Shown here in pieces: positions 28,006 to 36,611 of a stretch of DNA of 64,000 nt. Within the stretch, counting starts at the first letter, position 1; every line of letters starts with the position of its first letter. The position numbers and the translations under genes are program-made. The stretch lies in assembly GCA_900104855.1 (NCBI GenBank), contig FNSS01000001.1, positions 6,705,001 through 6,769,000 of the forward strand. Reading direction: 5' to 3'. This DNA is from Rhizobiales bacterium GAS188 (GTDB lineage Bacteria > Pseudomonadota > Alphaproteobacteria > Rhizobiales > Beijerinckiaceae). The notes below the pieces were generated by a model. The model had not been told where the DNA came from. It was given only the letters and a program-made list of their open reading frames with translations, and did not search any database.

Positions 28006-28614
28006 ATGAAACTCTTTTATTCGCCCGGCGCTTGCTCGCTATCGCCCCATATCGCCTTGCGGGAGGCCGGGCTTCCCTTCACCCTACACAAGGTCGATCT
28101 GAAGGCGAAAACCGTCGAATCGGGCGGTGACTTCAACGGCGTCAACGGCAAGGGCTATGTGCCGGCGCTGCAGCTCGACAATGGCGAAGTCCTGACCGAG
28201 GGCCCGGCGATCGTGCAATACATCGCCGACCAGAAGCCCGCAGCCGCCATCGCGCCTGCCGCCGGCACCATGGAGCGCTACAAGCTTCAGGAATGGCTGA
28301 ACTTCATCACCGCCGAGCTGCACAAGCCGATGGGCTCGATGTTCAACCCGGCCCAGACGGCCGAATGGAAGGAAGCCGTCAAAGTGACGCTCTCGAAGCG
28401 TCTCGACTGGCTGGCGAAGCAGCTCGAAGGCAAGGCCCACCTCATGGGCGAGAAGTTCAACGTCGCCGACGGCTACCTGTTCACGGTGCTCGGTTGGGCG
28501 AAGCATGTCGGCTTCGACCTCGGCAAATGGCCGATCCTCGAGCAATATTCGGCCCGAATCGCTGCTCGTCCGAAGGTGCTCGAGGCGTTGAAGGCCGAAG
28601 GCCTGGTGAAATGA
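28006..28614 (+). CDS. gst: Beta-class glutathione S-transferase
   Basis: 202 residues. The start MKLFYSPGACSLSPHIALRE is the beta-class signature, with the Cys10 that forms the mixed disulfide with glutathione. The thioredoxin-like domain (1-80) includes the cis-Pro segment YVPALQLDNG and EGPAIVQYIAD, and the helical C-domain includes FNVADGYLF. ATG 28006 follows GGGAG. Divergent from HxlR, which suggests induction by electrophiles or quinones; that is inference. Confidence 0.92.
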   Translation: MKLFYSPGACSLSPHIALREAGLPFTLHKVDLKAKTVESGGDFNGVNGKGYVPALQLDNGEVLTEGPAIVQYIADQKPAAAIAPAAGTMERYKLQEWLNFITAELHKPMGSMFNPAQTAEWKEAVKVTLSKRLDWLAKQLEGKAHLMGEKFNVADGYLFTVLGWAKHVGFDLGKWPILEQYSARIAARPKVLEALKAEGLVK

Positions 28615-28631
28615 AGGCTTGGTGAAATAAG
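28599..28631 (+). repeat. 16-bp duplication spanning the gst stop
   Basis: GAAGGCCTGGTGAAAT is followed directly by GAAGGCTTGGTGAAAT and then AAGGC. The stop codon TGA (28612-28614) lies at the junction of the two copies, so the duplication reproduces the gene end outside the reading frame. Confidence 0.8.
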
Positions 28632-28741
28632 GCCGGCCGGCACCGGGTCGACGTTCGATTGCGTTGACTCAGGTCCGGCCGAAGCTCATCTAACACTATG
28701 TGGCCGCCGGCCTTGACCCGGCGGAGACAAGGAGAATCGTC

Positions 28742-29302
28742 ATGTTTATCCAGACGGAAGCGACGCCCAATCCGGCGACGCTCAAATTCCTGCCCGGCCG
28801 CGAAGTGCTCGGCAGCCGGGTCGCCGATTTCACCAGCGCTGAGGAGGCGGTGCATTCGCCCCTGGCGCAGCGGCTCTTCGCGATCGAGGGCGTGAAGGGC
28901 GTGTTCCTCGGCAGCGATTTCATCAGCGTCACCAAGGACAATCGGGATTGGCCCCATCTCAAGCCGGCGATTCTCGGTGCCGTGATGGAGCATTTCCTGA
29001 CGGGGGCTCCCATTCTCGACGAGGCGGCAGGCGGCGCGCCGGCGGCCACGAGCGAATTCTTCGACGAGAAGGACGCCGAAACGGTCGCGACCATCAAGGA
29101 ATTGATCGAGACGCGCATCCGCCCGGCCGTGGCCGGCGACGGCGGCGACATCACCTTCAAGGGCTTCCGCGACGGCATCGTCTATCTCAATATGAAGGGC
29201 TCCTGCTCGGGCTGCCCGTCCTCGACCGCAACGCTCAAGCACGGCATCGAGAACCTGCTGCGCCATTTCCTGCCCGATGTACGCGAGGTCGAAGCCGCCT
29301 GA
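28742..29302 (+). CDS. NifU-family iron-sulfur scaffold/carrier protein (Nfu)
   Basis: 186 residues; carries [4Fe-4S] clusters to target enzymes. The N-terminal Nfu_N domain begins [20 protein letters not shown], and the C-terminal NifU domain holds [11 protein letters not shown] and the cluster-binding GSCSGCPSS (CxxC). ATG 28742 follows AAGGAG. It opens a long same-strand gene series leading to tsaB-rimI-plsC-miaB, as in other Hyphomicrobiales; miaB itself is an Fe-S enzyme. Confidence 0.92.
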   Translation: MFIQTEATPNPATLKFLPGREVLGSRVADFTSAEEAVHSPLAQRLFAIEGVKGVFLGSDFISVTKDNRDWPHLKPAILGAVMEHFLTGAPILDEAAGGAPAATSEFFDEKDAETVATIKELIETRIRPAVAGDGGDITFKGFRDGIVYLNMKGSCSGCPSSTATLKHGIENLLRHFLPDVREVEAA

Positions 29303-29426
29303 AGCCTTCCCCGCCGTCTTCGCAAGTATGCCTATCCGCCGTGGCCGGCAACCCTTGCCGGCCCGGCAGATCCTTGCCCTCATCAACCCTCCTTTGCCTC
29401 TCCCCAGTCTCCGGAGCCTCGCTGCC

Positions 29427-30044
29427 ATGAACGATCCGAATTTCAAGCCTTCGGCGCATCGCCCGATCGCCAAGGAGGCACTCGATCAGATCTTCCTCAG
29501 TGCCCGCACCCACAACAAATGGCAGCCGAAGCCCGTCCCGCAGCCGCTGCTGTATGAACTCGCCAATGTCCTCAAATTCGGCCCGACCAGCGCCAATTGC
29601 TCGCCAGCCCGCATTATCTTCGTCGAATCCCGGTCCGCGAAGGAGAGGCTCAGCCCCTTCATGTCGGAGGGCAACCGGGCGAAGACCGCCGCCGCCCCGG
29701 TTACGGCCATCATTGCCTACGACACGGAATTCTACGAGAAGCTGCCGAAGCTGTTTCCGCATGCGGATGCGAGGAGCTGGTTCGCCGGCAAGCCGGCCGT
29801 CATCGAAGAGACCGCTTTCCGCAATTCGAGCTTGCAGGGCGCTTATTTCATCATCGCGGCCCGCGCGCTCGGTCTCGACACCGGGCCGATGTCCGGCTTC
29901 GACGCCGCCGGCGTGAACAAGGAGTTCTTTCCCGACGGCAAGGTGAAGGTGAATTTCATCTGCAATCTCGGCTATGGCGATCCGGAGGGCGTGATGGGAC
30001 GCTCGCCGCGTTTCGCCTTCGAGGAATTCTGCTCTATCCTTTGA
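29427..30044 (+). CDS. Nitroreductase-family protein, RutE/HadB-like
   Basis: 205 residues. FMN-dependent oxidoreductase pattern: [36 protein letters not shown], and late [11 protein letters not shown], close to RutE (3-hydroxypropanoate/malonic semialdehyde reductase). No other rut genes lie nearby, so pyrimidine catabolism is not indicated; the substrate is open. ATG 29427 is preferred over the longer frame. It sits between nfu and tsaB on the same strand. Confidence 0.85.
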   Translation: MNDPNFKPSAHRPIAKEALDQIFLSARTHNKWQPKPVPQPLLYELANVLKFGPTSANCSPARIIFVESRSAKERLSPFMSEGNRAKTAAAPVTAIIAYDTEFYEKLPKLFPHADARSWFAGKPAVIEETAFRNSSLQGAYFIIAARALGLDTGPMSGFDAAGVNKEFFPDGKVKVNFICNLGYGDPEGVMGRSPRFAFEEFCSIL

Positions 30045-30090
30045 GCAAGCGTACCGCATCGACGCGGAAACGCCCTGGCGGAGGCCAGTT

Positions 30091-30843
30091 TTGATCGTTC
30101 TTGCGCTCGATACGGCGCTCGCGGCCTGTTCGGTATGTTTGTTCGATGCCGAGCGCGACAAGGTCCTCGCGAGCGAAAGCGTGCTCATCGGCAAGGGCCA
30201 TGCCGAGGCGCTTCTGCCCATGCTGGAGCGAGTCGTCGCCAAGCTCGACGCCGGCTGGCAGGGCATCGGGCGCTTCGGTGTGGTGGTCGGGCCGGGCAGC
30301 TATACCGGGCTGAGGGTCGGCATCTCGGCGGCCCGCGCTGCGGCGCTGGCGACCGGCCGGCCCGCAGTCGGCATCACCACGCTCGCTGCCTTTGCGGCCC
30401 CGCTCGTCGCCGTCTCCGAGGGTGTGCCGATCGCGGTCGCCATCGATGCCCGGCACGGCAATCTGTTCTTCCAGATCTTCTCACCGGAGGGCCGCCCCAG
30501 CACGGATCCGGCGGCACTCTCACTCGACGAGGCGGTGGCGCGCATCGGGGAGCGCCAGGTGCATCTCGTCGGCAGCGGCGCCTCGGCCTTGCAGGCAGGC
30601 TTGTCGCGGGCAGGCTTCGCGGCGAAATCGAGCACCGTCGAGGCTGCCCCCGACATCGTCAGTGTCGCCAAGCTCGCGGTGAGCTCCCATCCGCGCCTCG
30701 CGCCGCCCGATCCGCTCTACATCAAGGGTGCCGATGCGCGCACTCTCGCCGAACAGGCCAAGGATTCGCAGACCAAGAATTCCCAGGCCGAGAATTCGCA
30801 AACCAAGAATCCGCAAACCAAGAATTGGCAGGCCGCGAATTGA
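30091..30843 (+). CDS. tsaB: tRNA threonylcarbamoyladenosine biosynthesis protein TsaB
   Basis: 250 residues; partner of TsaD in making t6A37 in ANN-decoding tRNAs. ASKHA fold: ALDTALAACSVCLF at the start and GPGSYTGLRVGISAARAAAL. Start is TTG 30091 with GGAGG 7 bp before it. The last 28 residues are a KNSQT-type low-complexity tail from a 15-bp tandem array, absent from typical TsaB. The stop overlaps the rimI ATG (TGATG), so the two are translationally coupled. Confidence 0.93.
   Translation: MIVLALDTALAACSVCLFDAERDKVLASESVLIGKGHAEALLPMLERVVAKLDAGWQGIGRFGVVVGPGSYTGLRVGISAARAAALATGRPAVGITTLAAFAAPLVAVSEGVPIAVAIDARHGNLFFQIFSPEGRPSTDPAALSLDEAVARIGERQVHLVGSGASALQAGLSRAGFAAKSSTVEAAPDIVSVAKLAVSSHPRLAPPDPLYIKGADARTLAEQAKDSQTKNSQAENSQTKNPQTKNWQAAN
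30760..30840 (+). repeat. 15-bp tandem array, about 5.4 copies, forming the TsaB tail
   Basis: Units encode KDSQT-KNSQA-ENSQT-KNPQT-KNWQA-AN before the stop, with the consensus AAGAATTCGCAAACC. They are in frame and end one codon before TGA. Confidence 0.9.
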
Positions 30844-31322
30844 TGCGGCCCTGGCGGCGGCGGGCGATCCTGCTGCGCGACCTGCGAGCCGAGGACGCGC
30901 CGGCTCTGGCGCGCCTGCATGGCCTCGCCTTCCATCGCGGCTGGGGGGAGGATGAGTTCGAGCAATTGCTCGCCGCCTCCTCGAGCCTCGGCGAGGCCGC
31001 CTCGTTTTCGAGGGGAGGCGGCCTGCAAGGTTTCGTCCTGTCGCGTATCGCGGGGGTGGAGGCCGAGATCTTGTCGATCGTCGTCGACCCGCCCGCGCGG
31101 CGCCAGGGCGTGGCGCGCTCGCTCCTCTCGCGCCATCTCGACCGCTTGCGCGAGCGTGGGGTGCGCGAGGTCTTCCTCGAGGTCGACGAAGGCAATCAGC
31201 CGGCACTTGCATTCTACGAGACTTTCGGCCTCAAGACAGTGGGACGGCGGCGCGGCTATTATCCGCGCTCGTCGGGCGGGCGCGGCGGGGCTTTGGTGCT
31301 ACGCTGCGATCTTGACGGTTGA
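30843..31322 (+). CDS. rimI: Ribosomal protein S18 alanine N-acetyltransferase RimI
   Basis: 159 residues, GNAT fold. Acetyl-CoA loop RRQGVARSLLSRHLD, and late NQPALAFYETFGLKTVGRRRGYY with the YEKxGF-like RimI signature. ATG 30843 overlaps the tsaB TGA by one base. In related genomes a fur-type regulator gene usually follows; here only 57 bp separate rimI from plsC. Confidence 0.88.
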   Translation: MRPWRRRAILLRDLRAEDAPALARLHGLAFHRGWGEDEFEQLLAASSSLGEAASFSRGGGLQGFVLSRIAGVEAEILSIVVDPPARRQGVARSLLSRHLDRLRERGVREVFLEVDEGNQPALAFYETFGLKTVGRRRGYYPRSSGGRGGALVLRCDLDG

Positions 31323-31379
31323 GGGGGCAGGCCAGGTGAGCAGGATCATGCAGAGTTCGACCATGCAGGAAATGCATCC

Positions 31380-32360
31380 ATGACCGATGAAGGCCGATCG
31401 CTCGCAGTGCGCCGGCGCGAACGTCTCGGGCCGGACCTCAAGGAATTGCAGCTCAAGCAGGCCGACCTCTCCCAGGAGGTGCCGCGCAAGCCGCTCGCCT
31501 GGCCGAGCGAGCATGCAGGAGGCGGCGAGAGCCTGTTGCGCCTCGTCGCGCGCTCGGTCCTGTGTCTCGTCGCCATCTTTCCGATCATGCTCTTGGGGAT
31601 GGTGGTGCAGGTCGTGATCCTGCGATTCTGGCGCAGCGCTGCCGGCACCTTGCCGCGGCTCTTCCTGTGGTGGGTCGGCAAGGTGCTGGGAGTGCGGGTG
31701 ATCGTGCAGGGCGCCGTGGCGCGCACCGCGCCCGTGCTCGTGGTGTCGAACCATGTCTCCTGGATCGACATCGTGGTGCTGAGCGGGCTCATGCCCTTGT
31801 CCTTCGTCGCGAAGTCGGAAGTCGCCGGCTGGCCGATCATCGGCGCGCTGGCACGCTTGCAGCGCGCCATCTTCGTCGACCGGGCGCGGCGCTCGGCGAC
31901 CGCCGATATCGCGCGTTCCATCGGCCACCGGCTCGTGGCCGGCGATACCATCGTCCTGTTCGGCGAGGGAACGACCGGAGACGGCAACCGCGTTCTGCCC
32001 TTCCGCCCGGCGCTGCTGGCCTCGGTGCGCGAGGCGATGAGCGCCAGTGGGGGCGGGGCAAAGCCGATCCTGGTGCAGCCTTTATCGATCGTCTATTCGC
32101 GCCTCGACGGCCTGCCGCTCGGACGCGCGGATCGTCCCTCGGTTGCCTGGTATGGCGACATGTCGCTCCTCTCGCATCTGCGCCGGCTCCTCTCGATCGG
32201 CCCGGTCGACGTGACCTTGCGCTTTGGCGAAGCATTCGAGGTCGCCCATGGCGACCGTAAGGCGCTCGCCAAGCGGTTGGGCGACGAGGTACGCCTGATG
32301 GCCGCCGAGACGGCGACCGGACGCTCGCATCCGCAGGCTGATCGCTCCGCGGCTTCGTGA
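31380..32360 (+). CDS. plsC: 1-acyl-sn-glycerol-3-phosphate acyltransferase
   Basis: 326 residues; makes phosphatidic acid for membrane lipids. Catalytic NHxxxD is NHVSWID, and the second motif LFGEGTTGDGNRVLPFR binds the phosphate. A membrane helix lies at about 62-82 (LCLVAIFPIMLLGMVVQVVI). The first 55 residues are a charged extension (PDLKELQLKQADLSQEVPRK) longer than in minimal PlsC. It belongs to the tsaB-miaB series. Confidence 0.9.
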   Translation: MTDEGRSLAVRRRERLGPDLKELQLKQADLSQEVPRKPLAWPSEHAGGGESLLRLVARSVLCLVAIFPIMLLGMVVQVVILRFWRSAAGTLPRLFLWWVGKVLGVRVIVQGAVARTAPVLVVSNHVSWIDIVVLSGLMPLSFVAKSEVAGWPIIGALARLQRAIFVDRARRSATADIARSIGHRLVAGDTIVLFGEGTTGDGNRVLPFRPALLASVREAMSASGGGAKPILVQPLSIVYSRLDGLPLGRADRPSVAWYGDMSLLSHLRRLLSIGPVDVTLRFGEAFEVAHGDRKALAKRLGDEVRLMAAETATGRSHPQADRSAAS

Positions 32361-32538
32361 GGCGCGATCCGCGGCGAAAGAGACAGCAGGGGGATTTGGC
32401 GACGGAGAAAAGGCAATTCTACCCCAAGGCGAGGGCCGCCGGGTCATCTGGCCAGTTTCTTCTCGGGCGCAAAGCGATTAAATGATGCGCGGGAGGCTGT
32501 CTCGATGGCGGCCTCGCGGGCCGGAAAGGTCGGTCTTT

Positions 32539-32574
32539 CGGGTCTTTCGTTATTTGCGGGCCTTTCGTCATTTT
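32539..32574. repeat. 18-bp tandem duplication upstream of miaB
   Basis: GGGTCTTTCGTTATTTGC is followed by GGGCCTTTCGTCATTTTG, immediately before the GGAGG of miaB. A partial third copy (GGTCTTTC) precedes them. Confidence 0.65.
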
Positions 32575-32585
32575 GGAGGTGGTGA

Positions 32586-33941
32586 TTGCCGAAGCGTTTT
32601 TTCGTGAAGTCATATGGCTGTCAGATGAACGTCTATGACTCCGCACGCATGGGCGATCTCCTGCGATCCGGCGGACATGTCGAGACCAGCGACCCGGCGA
32701 CGGCCGATGTCGTCATCCTGAACACCTGCCACATCAGGGAACGGGCGACCGAGAAAATCTTCTCGGAGCTCGGACGGCTGCGCGAGACGAAGCTCGCGCG
32801 GGCGGCCCTTGGGCATGAGACGCAGATCGTGGTGGCCGGCTGCGTGGCGCAGGCCGAGGGCGCCGAGATCGTTTCGCGCCAGCCGGCGGTCGATATCGTC
32901 GTCGGCCCGCAAGCCTATCATCGCCTGCCGGCGCTGCTCGCCAGGGGTCCGGGAGAAGGCGCCGCGGTCGAGCTCGATCTCGCCGCCGCCGACAAGTTCG
33001 CGACTTTGCCCTTGCCGGTGCGCGCGGACATCAGGTCGCGCGGTGTTGCGGCCTTCGTGACCGTGCAGGAAGGCTGCGACAAGTTCTGTTCCTTCTGCGT
33101 CGTGCCCTATACGCGCGGCGCCGAGATGTCGCGCGAGGTCGCGGCGGTGATCGGCGAGATCGAGAACCTGTCGCGCGCCGGCGTTCGCGAAATCACCCTG
33201 ATCGGACAGAACGTCAATGCCTATCACGGGGCCGGGCCGGACGGCCGGACCTGGTCGCTCGGACGGCTTCTCGCCCGTGCCGCCGCGGTCGAAGGCATCG
33301 CGCGGCTGCGCTACACCACGAGCCACCCCCTCGACATGGACGACGAGCTGATCACGGCGCATCGCGAGATCGCCGAGCTCATGCCCTATCTGCATCTGCC
33401 GGTGCAATCGGGGTCGGATCGCGTGCTGGCGAAAATGAACCGCCGCCATGCAGCCGCCGATTATCTGCGCCTGATCGAGAAGGTTCGCCGGGAGCGGCCC
33501 GACATCGCCCTCTCATCGGATTTCATCGTCGGGTTTCCGGGCGAGACTCAAGGCGATTTCGAGGCGACCCTCGCCCTGGTGCGCGAAGTCGGCTATGCGA
33601 GCTCCTTCTCCTTCAAATACAGCCCGCGCCCGGGGACGCCGAGCGCCGATTGGGCGGAGCAGGTCGCTGACGAGGTCAAGGCGGAGCGCCTCGCCATCCT
33701 GCAGGCCCTGCTCGAGGAACAGCGCCAAGCCTTCAACCGTTCGATGGTCGGGCGCACCCTCGATGTGCTGTTCGACAAGCCCGGCCGCCATCCGGGCCAG
33801 ATCGGAGGCAAGTCGCCCTATCTGCAGGCCGTGCATGTCGAACGGCGCGACGCCGCCATCGGCGAGATTCGGCCGGTCTTGATCACTTCCGTGGGGCCAA
33901 ACAGCCTCACGGGCCGCCTTGTCGAAGCGAGAGCCGCATGA
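32586..33941 (+). CDS. miaB: tRNA-2-methylthio-N6-isopentenyladenosine(37) synthase MiaB
   Basis: 451 residues; radical-SAM methylthiotransferase. N-terminal UPF0004 cysteines: [26 protein letters not shown]. Radical SAM loop: [16 protein letters not shown] (CxxxCxxC). A TRAM domain ends the protein. Start is TTG 32586 with GGAGG 7 bp upstream; no ATG fits. Its end overlaps the phoH start by 4 nt (ATGA). The Nfu protein encoded earlier in the series could serve it with clusters; that is inference. Confidence 0.96.
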   Translation: MPKRFFVKSYGCQMNVYDSARMGDLLRSGGHVETSDPATADVVILNTCHIRERATEKIFSELGRLRETKLARAALGHETQIVVAGCVAQAEGAEIVSRQPAVDIVVGPQAYHRLPALLARGPGEGAAVELDLAAADKFATLPLPVRADIRSRGVAAFVTVQEGCDKFCSFCVVPYTRGAEMSREVAAVIGEIENLSRAGVREITLIGQNVNAYHGAGPDGRTWSLGRLLARAAAVEGIARLRYTTSHPLDMDDELITAHREIAELMPYLHLPVQSGSDRVLAKMNRRHAAADYLRLIEKVRRERPDIALSSDFIVGFPGETQGDFEATLALVREVGYASSFSFKYSPRPGTPSADWAEQVADEVKAERLAILQALLEEQRQAFNRSMVGRTLDVLFDKPGRHPGQIGGKSPYLQAVHVERRDAAIGEIRPVLITSVGPNSLTGRLVEARAA

Positions 33942-35005
33942 CCATGCAGGACAATATCCTACCTCCGAGGACGCGCCGCCGGGCTCCGGGGGAGCCGCGC
34001 GCAGGCGAGGGGGAGGAGGTCAAGGTCGTTCTTGACGACAACCGCATCGCGAGCCTGGTCTTCGGCCAGTTCGACGAGAATCTCGCCCATATCGAACGCC
34101 GGCTCGGGGTGCGCGCGACCGCCAATGGCAACCAGGTGCAGATCAAGGGTGCGCCCGATGCCGTGGAACAGGCGCGCCGCGTGCTGAGCCTGCTCAACAG
34201 CCGCATCAAAGAGGGGCGCGAATTGTCGCTCGGAGATATCGACGGGGCGATCGCCGAAGCCGTGGCGCAAGGCTCGCTGTTCCCGGCCGCGAGCGATGCC
34301 GCCAAAGGCGCCTTCGATCAGATCGTGACGCGCAAGCGCGGCCCCGTGAAGGCGCGCAGCGCCAATCAGCATCTCTATCTGCAATTGCTCAAGCGCTGTG
34401 AGCTGACCTTCGCCGAAGGGCCGGCCGGGACCGGCAAGACCTGGCTTGCCGTCGGCCATGCCGTCTCGCTGCTCGAGCAAGGCGTGGTCAGCCGCATGAT
34501 CCTGTCTCGGCCGGCAGTGGAAGCCGGCGAGAATCTCGGCTTCCTGCCGGGCGATATGCGCGAGAAGGTCGATCCCTATCTGCGTCCCGTCTATGACGCG
34601 CTCTTCGATTTCATGGAGACGCGGCATGTGGAGCGTGGCCTGCAGACCGGCATGATCGAGATCGCGCCGCTCGCCTTCATGCGCGGTCGCACGCTGTCGA
34701 ACGCGGTGGTCCTGCTCGACGAAGCGCAGAACGCCACTTCGGTGCAGATGAAGATGTTCCTGACGCGGCTCGGCGAGGGATCGCGCATGGTGGTGACCGG
34801 CGATCCGACCCAGATCGATCTTCCGGGCGGCCAGAAATCGGGCCTGATCGAGGCGATCGACCTCCTCAAACAGGTCGAAGGCATCGGTCACGTGGCCTTT
34901 GAGCACGGCGATGTGGTGCGCCATGATCTCGTGCGCCGCATCGTCCAGGCCTATGAGGCAGCCGGCAAGTCGCCGCGCGGCAGGCCGGCGATCGAAAAGG
35001 GTTGA
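33938..35005 (+). CDS. phoH: PhoH-like ATPase (YbeZ type)
   Basis: 355 residues; P-loop ATPase that works with YbeY in RNA and ribosome metabolism. An N-terminal KH-like region precedes [20 protein letters not shown] (Walker A) and [13 protein letters not shown] (Walker B). Overlaps miaB by ATGA and meets ybeY by TGATG, so three genes are tightly coupled. Confidence 0.94.
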   Translation: MTMQDNILPPRTRRRAPGEPRAGEGEEVKVVLDDNRIASLVFGQFDENLAHIERRLGVRATANGNQVQIKGAPDAVEQARRVLSLLNSRIKEGRELSLGDIDGAIAEAVAQGSLFPAASDAAKGAFDQIVTRKRGPVKARSANQHLYLQLLKRCELTFAEGPAGTGKTWLAVGHAVSLLEQGVVSRMILSRPAVEAGENLGFLPGDMREKVDPYLRPVYDALFDFMETRHVERGLQTGMIEIAPLAFMRGRTLSNAVVLLDEAQNATSVQMKMFLTRLGEGSRMVVTGDPTQIDLPGGQKSGLIEAIDLLKQVEGIGHVAFEHGDVVRHDLVRRIVQAYEAAGKSPRGRPAIEKG

Positions 35006-35490
35006 TGGCTGACATGAACGTGCCCGATGTCGACATCCTTGTGGAGAGCCCGCTCTGGGAGAGGGTTCCGCAGGCGCGCGCGACGGTGTTGCGCGCGGTG
35101 GCGGCGGTCGCGGCCGATCGGGATGCCGGAGCGAAGCTGCGTCGCGGCGACGAGATGGGCGTCACCTTCACCGACGATGCGGCGATCGCGGCGCTGAACG
35201 GGCGCTGGCGCGGCAAAGACGGCCCGACCAATGTCCTGTCCTTCCCCGCGCCGCCGCCGCCCTCGTCCGAGATCCCGCACTTCCTCGGCGATATCGTGCT
35301 CGCCTTCGAGACCCTCGAGCGCGAGGCGAATTCGGAAGGCAAGGCGGTCGAGCAGCATCTCGCCCATCTCGTGGTGCACGGCTTTCTGCACCTCCTCGGC
35401 CACGACCATGAGGAGGATGAGGAGGCGAGCCGCATGGAGACGCTCGAGACCGGCATATTGGCGACGATCGGGATCGCGGATCCCTACTGA
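35005..35490 (+). CDS. ybeY: Endoribonuclease YbeY
   Basis: 161 residues; takes part in 16S rRNA 3' maturation and ribosome quality control. The metal-binding motif HLVVHGFLHLLGHDHEED supplies the three histidines of the HGxLHLxGYDH family pattern. GPTNVLSFPAPPPP matches the conserved TDVLSFP. ATG 35005 overlaps the phoH TGA; TTG 35002 and ATG 35014 are alternatives. Confidence 0.94.
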   Translation: MADMNVPDVDILVESPLWERVPQARATVLRAVAAVAADRDAGAKLRRGDEMGVTFTDDAAIAALNGRWRGKDGPTNVLSFPAPPPPSSEIPHFLGDIVLAFETLEREANSEGKAVEQHLAHLVVHGFLHLLGHDHEEDEEASRMETLETGILATIGIADPY

Positions 35491-35493
35491 CGC

Positions 35494-36606
35494 ATGAGCA
35501 CGAGCAGCAATTCGGAACCTGATGCCTCCTTGACCCCGCAGCAAGGCGAGGGGCCGGTGCGGCGTATTGCGGGGCGTGTGAAGCGAGCCCTGCATCTCGG
35601 CGCCTTGCCTGCGCCGAAGGAAAACCTGAACCACGCGATGACCCTCGCCGAGGGAGGCGCCGATGCCTCCTCCCAGGAGCGGGCCATGCTCAAGAACGTG
35701 CTCGCCCTGCGGCAGGCGCGCGTCGCCGATGTGATGATCCCGCGGGCCGATATCGTGGCCGTCCCGGCCGATGTCACCTTGGCCGAGCTGATGAAGGTGT
35801 TCCGCGACGCCGCCCATTCGCGCCTGCCCGTCTATGGCGAGACGCTCGATGAGCCTTATGGCATGGTCCATATCCGCGATTTCGTCGATTATCTCGGCAG
35901 CAAGGCGCAGGAGGCGGGTGGCGAACGCGGCAAGGTGGGCCGAGCGCCGGTCGCCGATTTGGGGCGTGTCGATCTTGCGACGCCGCTCGAGGAGCTGAAG
36001 ATCCTGCGGCCGGTGCTTTACGTGCCGTCCTCGATGCGGGCCATGGCGTTGTTGCGCCGCATGCAGGCGACGCGCACCCATATGGCGCTGGTGATCGACG
36101 AGTATGGGGGCACGGACGGGCTCGTCTCGATCGAGGACCTGATCGAGATCGTGGTCGGAGAGATCGAGGACGAGCATGATGACGAGGAGGGGCCGCTCGT
36201 CTCCCGCATCGATGAGCGCACCCTCGTCGCCGGCGCCAGGGCGGAGCTTTCGGAAGTGTCCGCGATGCTCGGCGTCGATCTGTCGGTCGGCCATGCGGCC
36301 GAGGAGGTCGACACCATCGGCGGGTTGATCGTCACGCTCGCCGGGCGCGTGCCGGTGCGCGGTGAATTGATCGCCGGGCCTGGCGATATCGAGTTCGAGG
36401 TCATGGATGCCGACCCCCGGCGATTGAAGCGCGTCAGGATCCATCTCCTGTCCAATGGCCGGCGCATGCGCCGGCCGAAGGAACAGCCAGCGGACGCCAA
36501 TCCGCCTGCCGCCGCCTCGACGGTGAGCCCGGGTCCTGCCGCGCAGGAGGCCTCCGCAGATCAGAGCGAGGACGGATCCGCGGGCGCGGCCAACGAGCCA
36601 GCCTGA
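35494..36606 (+). CDS. CorC/HlyC-type CBS-domain protein
   Basis: 370 residues. Two CBS domains (about 75-215) begin RVADVMIPRADIVAVPADVT; the CorC_HlyC domain (about 230-310) includes GLIVTLAGRVPVRGE. There is no membrane DUF21 part, so it is the soluble CorC type linked to Mg/Co homeostasis. A Pro/Ala/Ser-rich disordered tail ends the protein. Its position between ybeY and lnt is the conserved one. Confidence 0.9.
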   Translation: MSTSSNSEPDASLTPQQGEGPVRRIAGRVKRALHLGALPAPKENLNHAMTLAEGGADASSQERAMLKNVLALRQARVADVMIPRADIVAVPADVTLAELMKVFRDAAHSRLPVYGETLDEPYGMVHIRDFVDYLGSKAQEAGGERGKVGRAPVADLGRVDLATPLEELKILRPVLYVPSSMRAMALLRRMQATRTHMALVIDEYGGTDGLVSIEDLIEIVVGEIEDEHDDEEGPLVSRIDERTLVAGARAELSEVSAMLGVDLSVGHAAEEVDTIGGLIVTLAGRVPVRGELIAGPGDIEFEVMDADPRRLKRVRIHLLSNGRRMRRPKEQPADANPPAAASTVSPGPAAQEASADQSEDGSAGAANEPA

Positions 36607-36611
36607 CGGGC

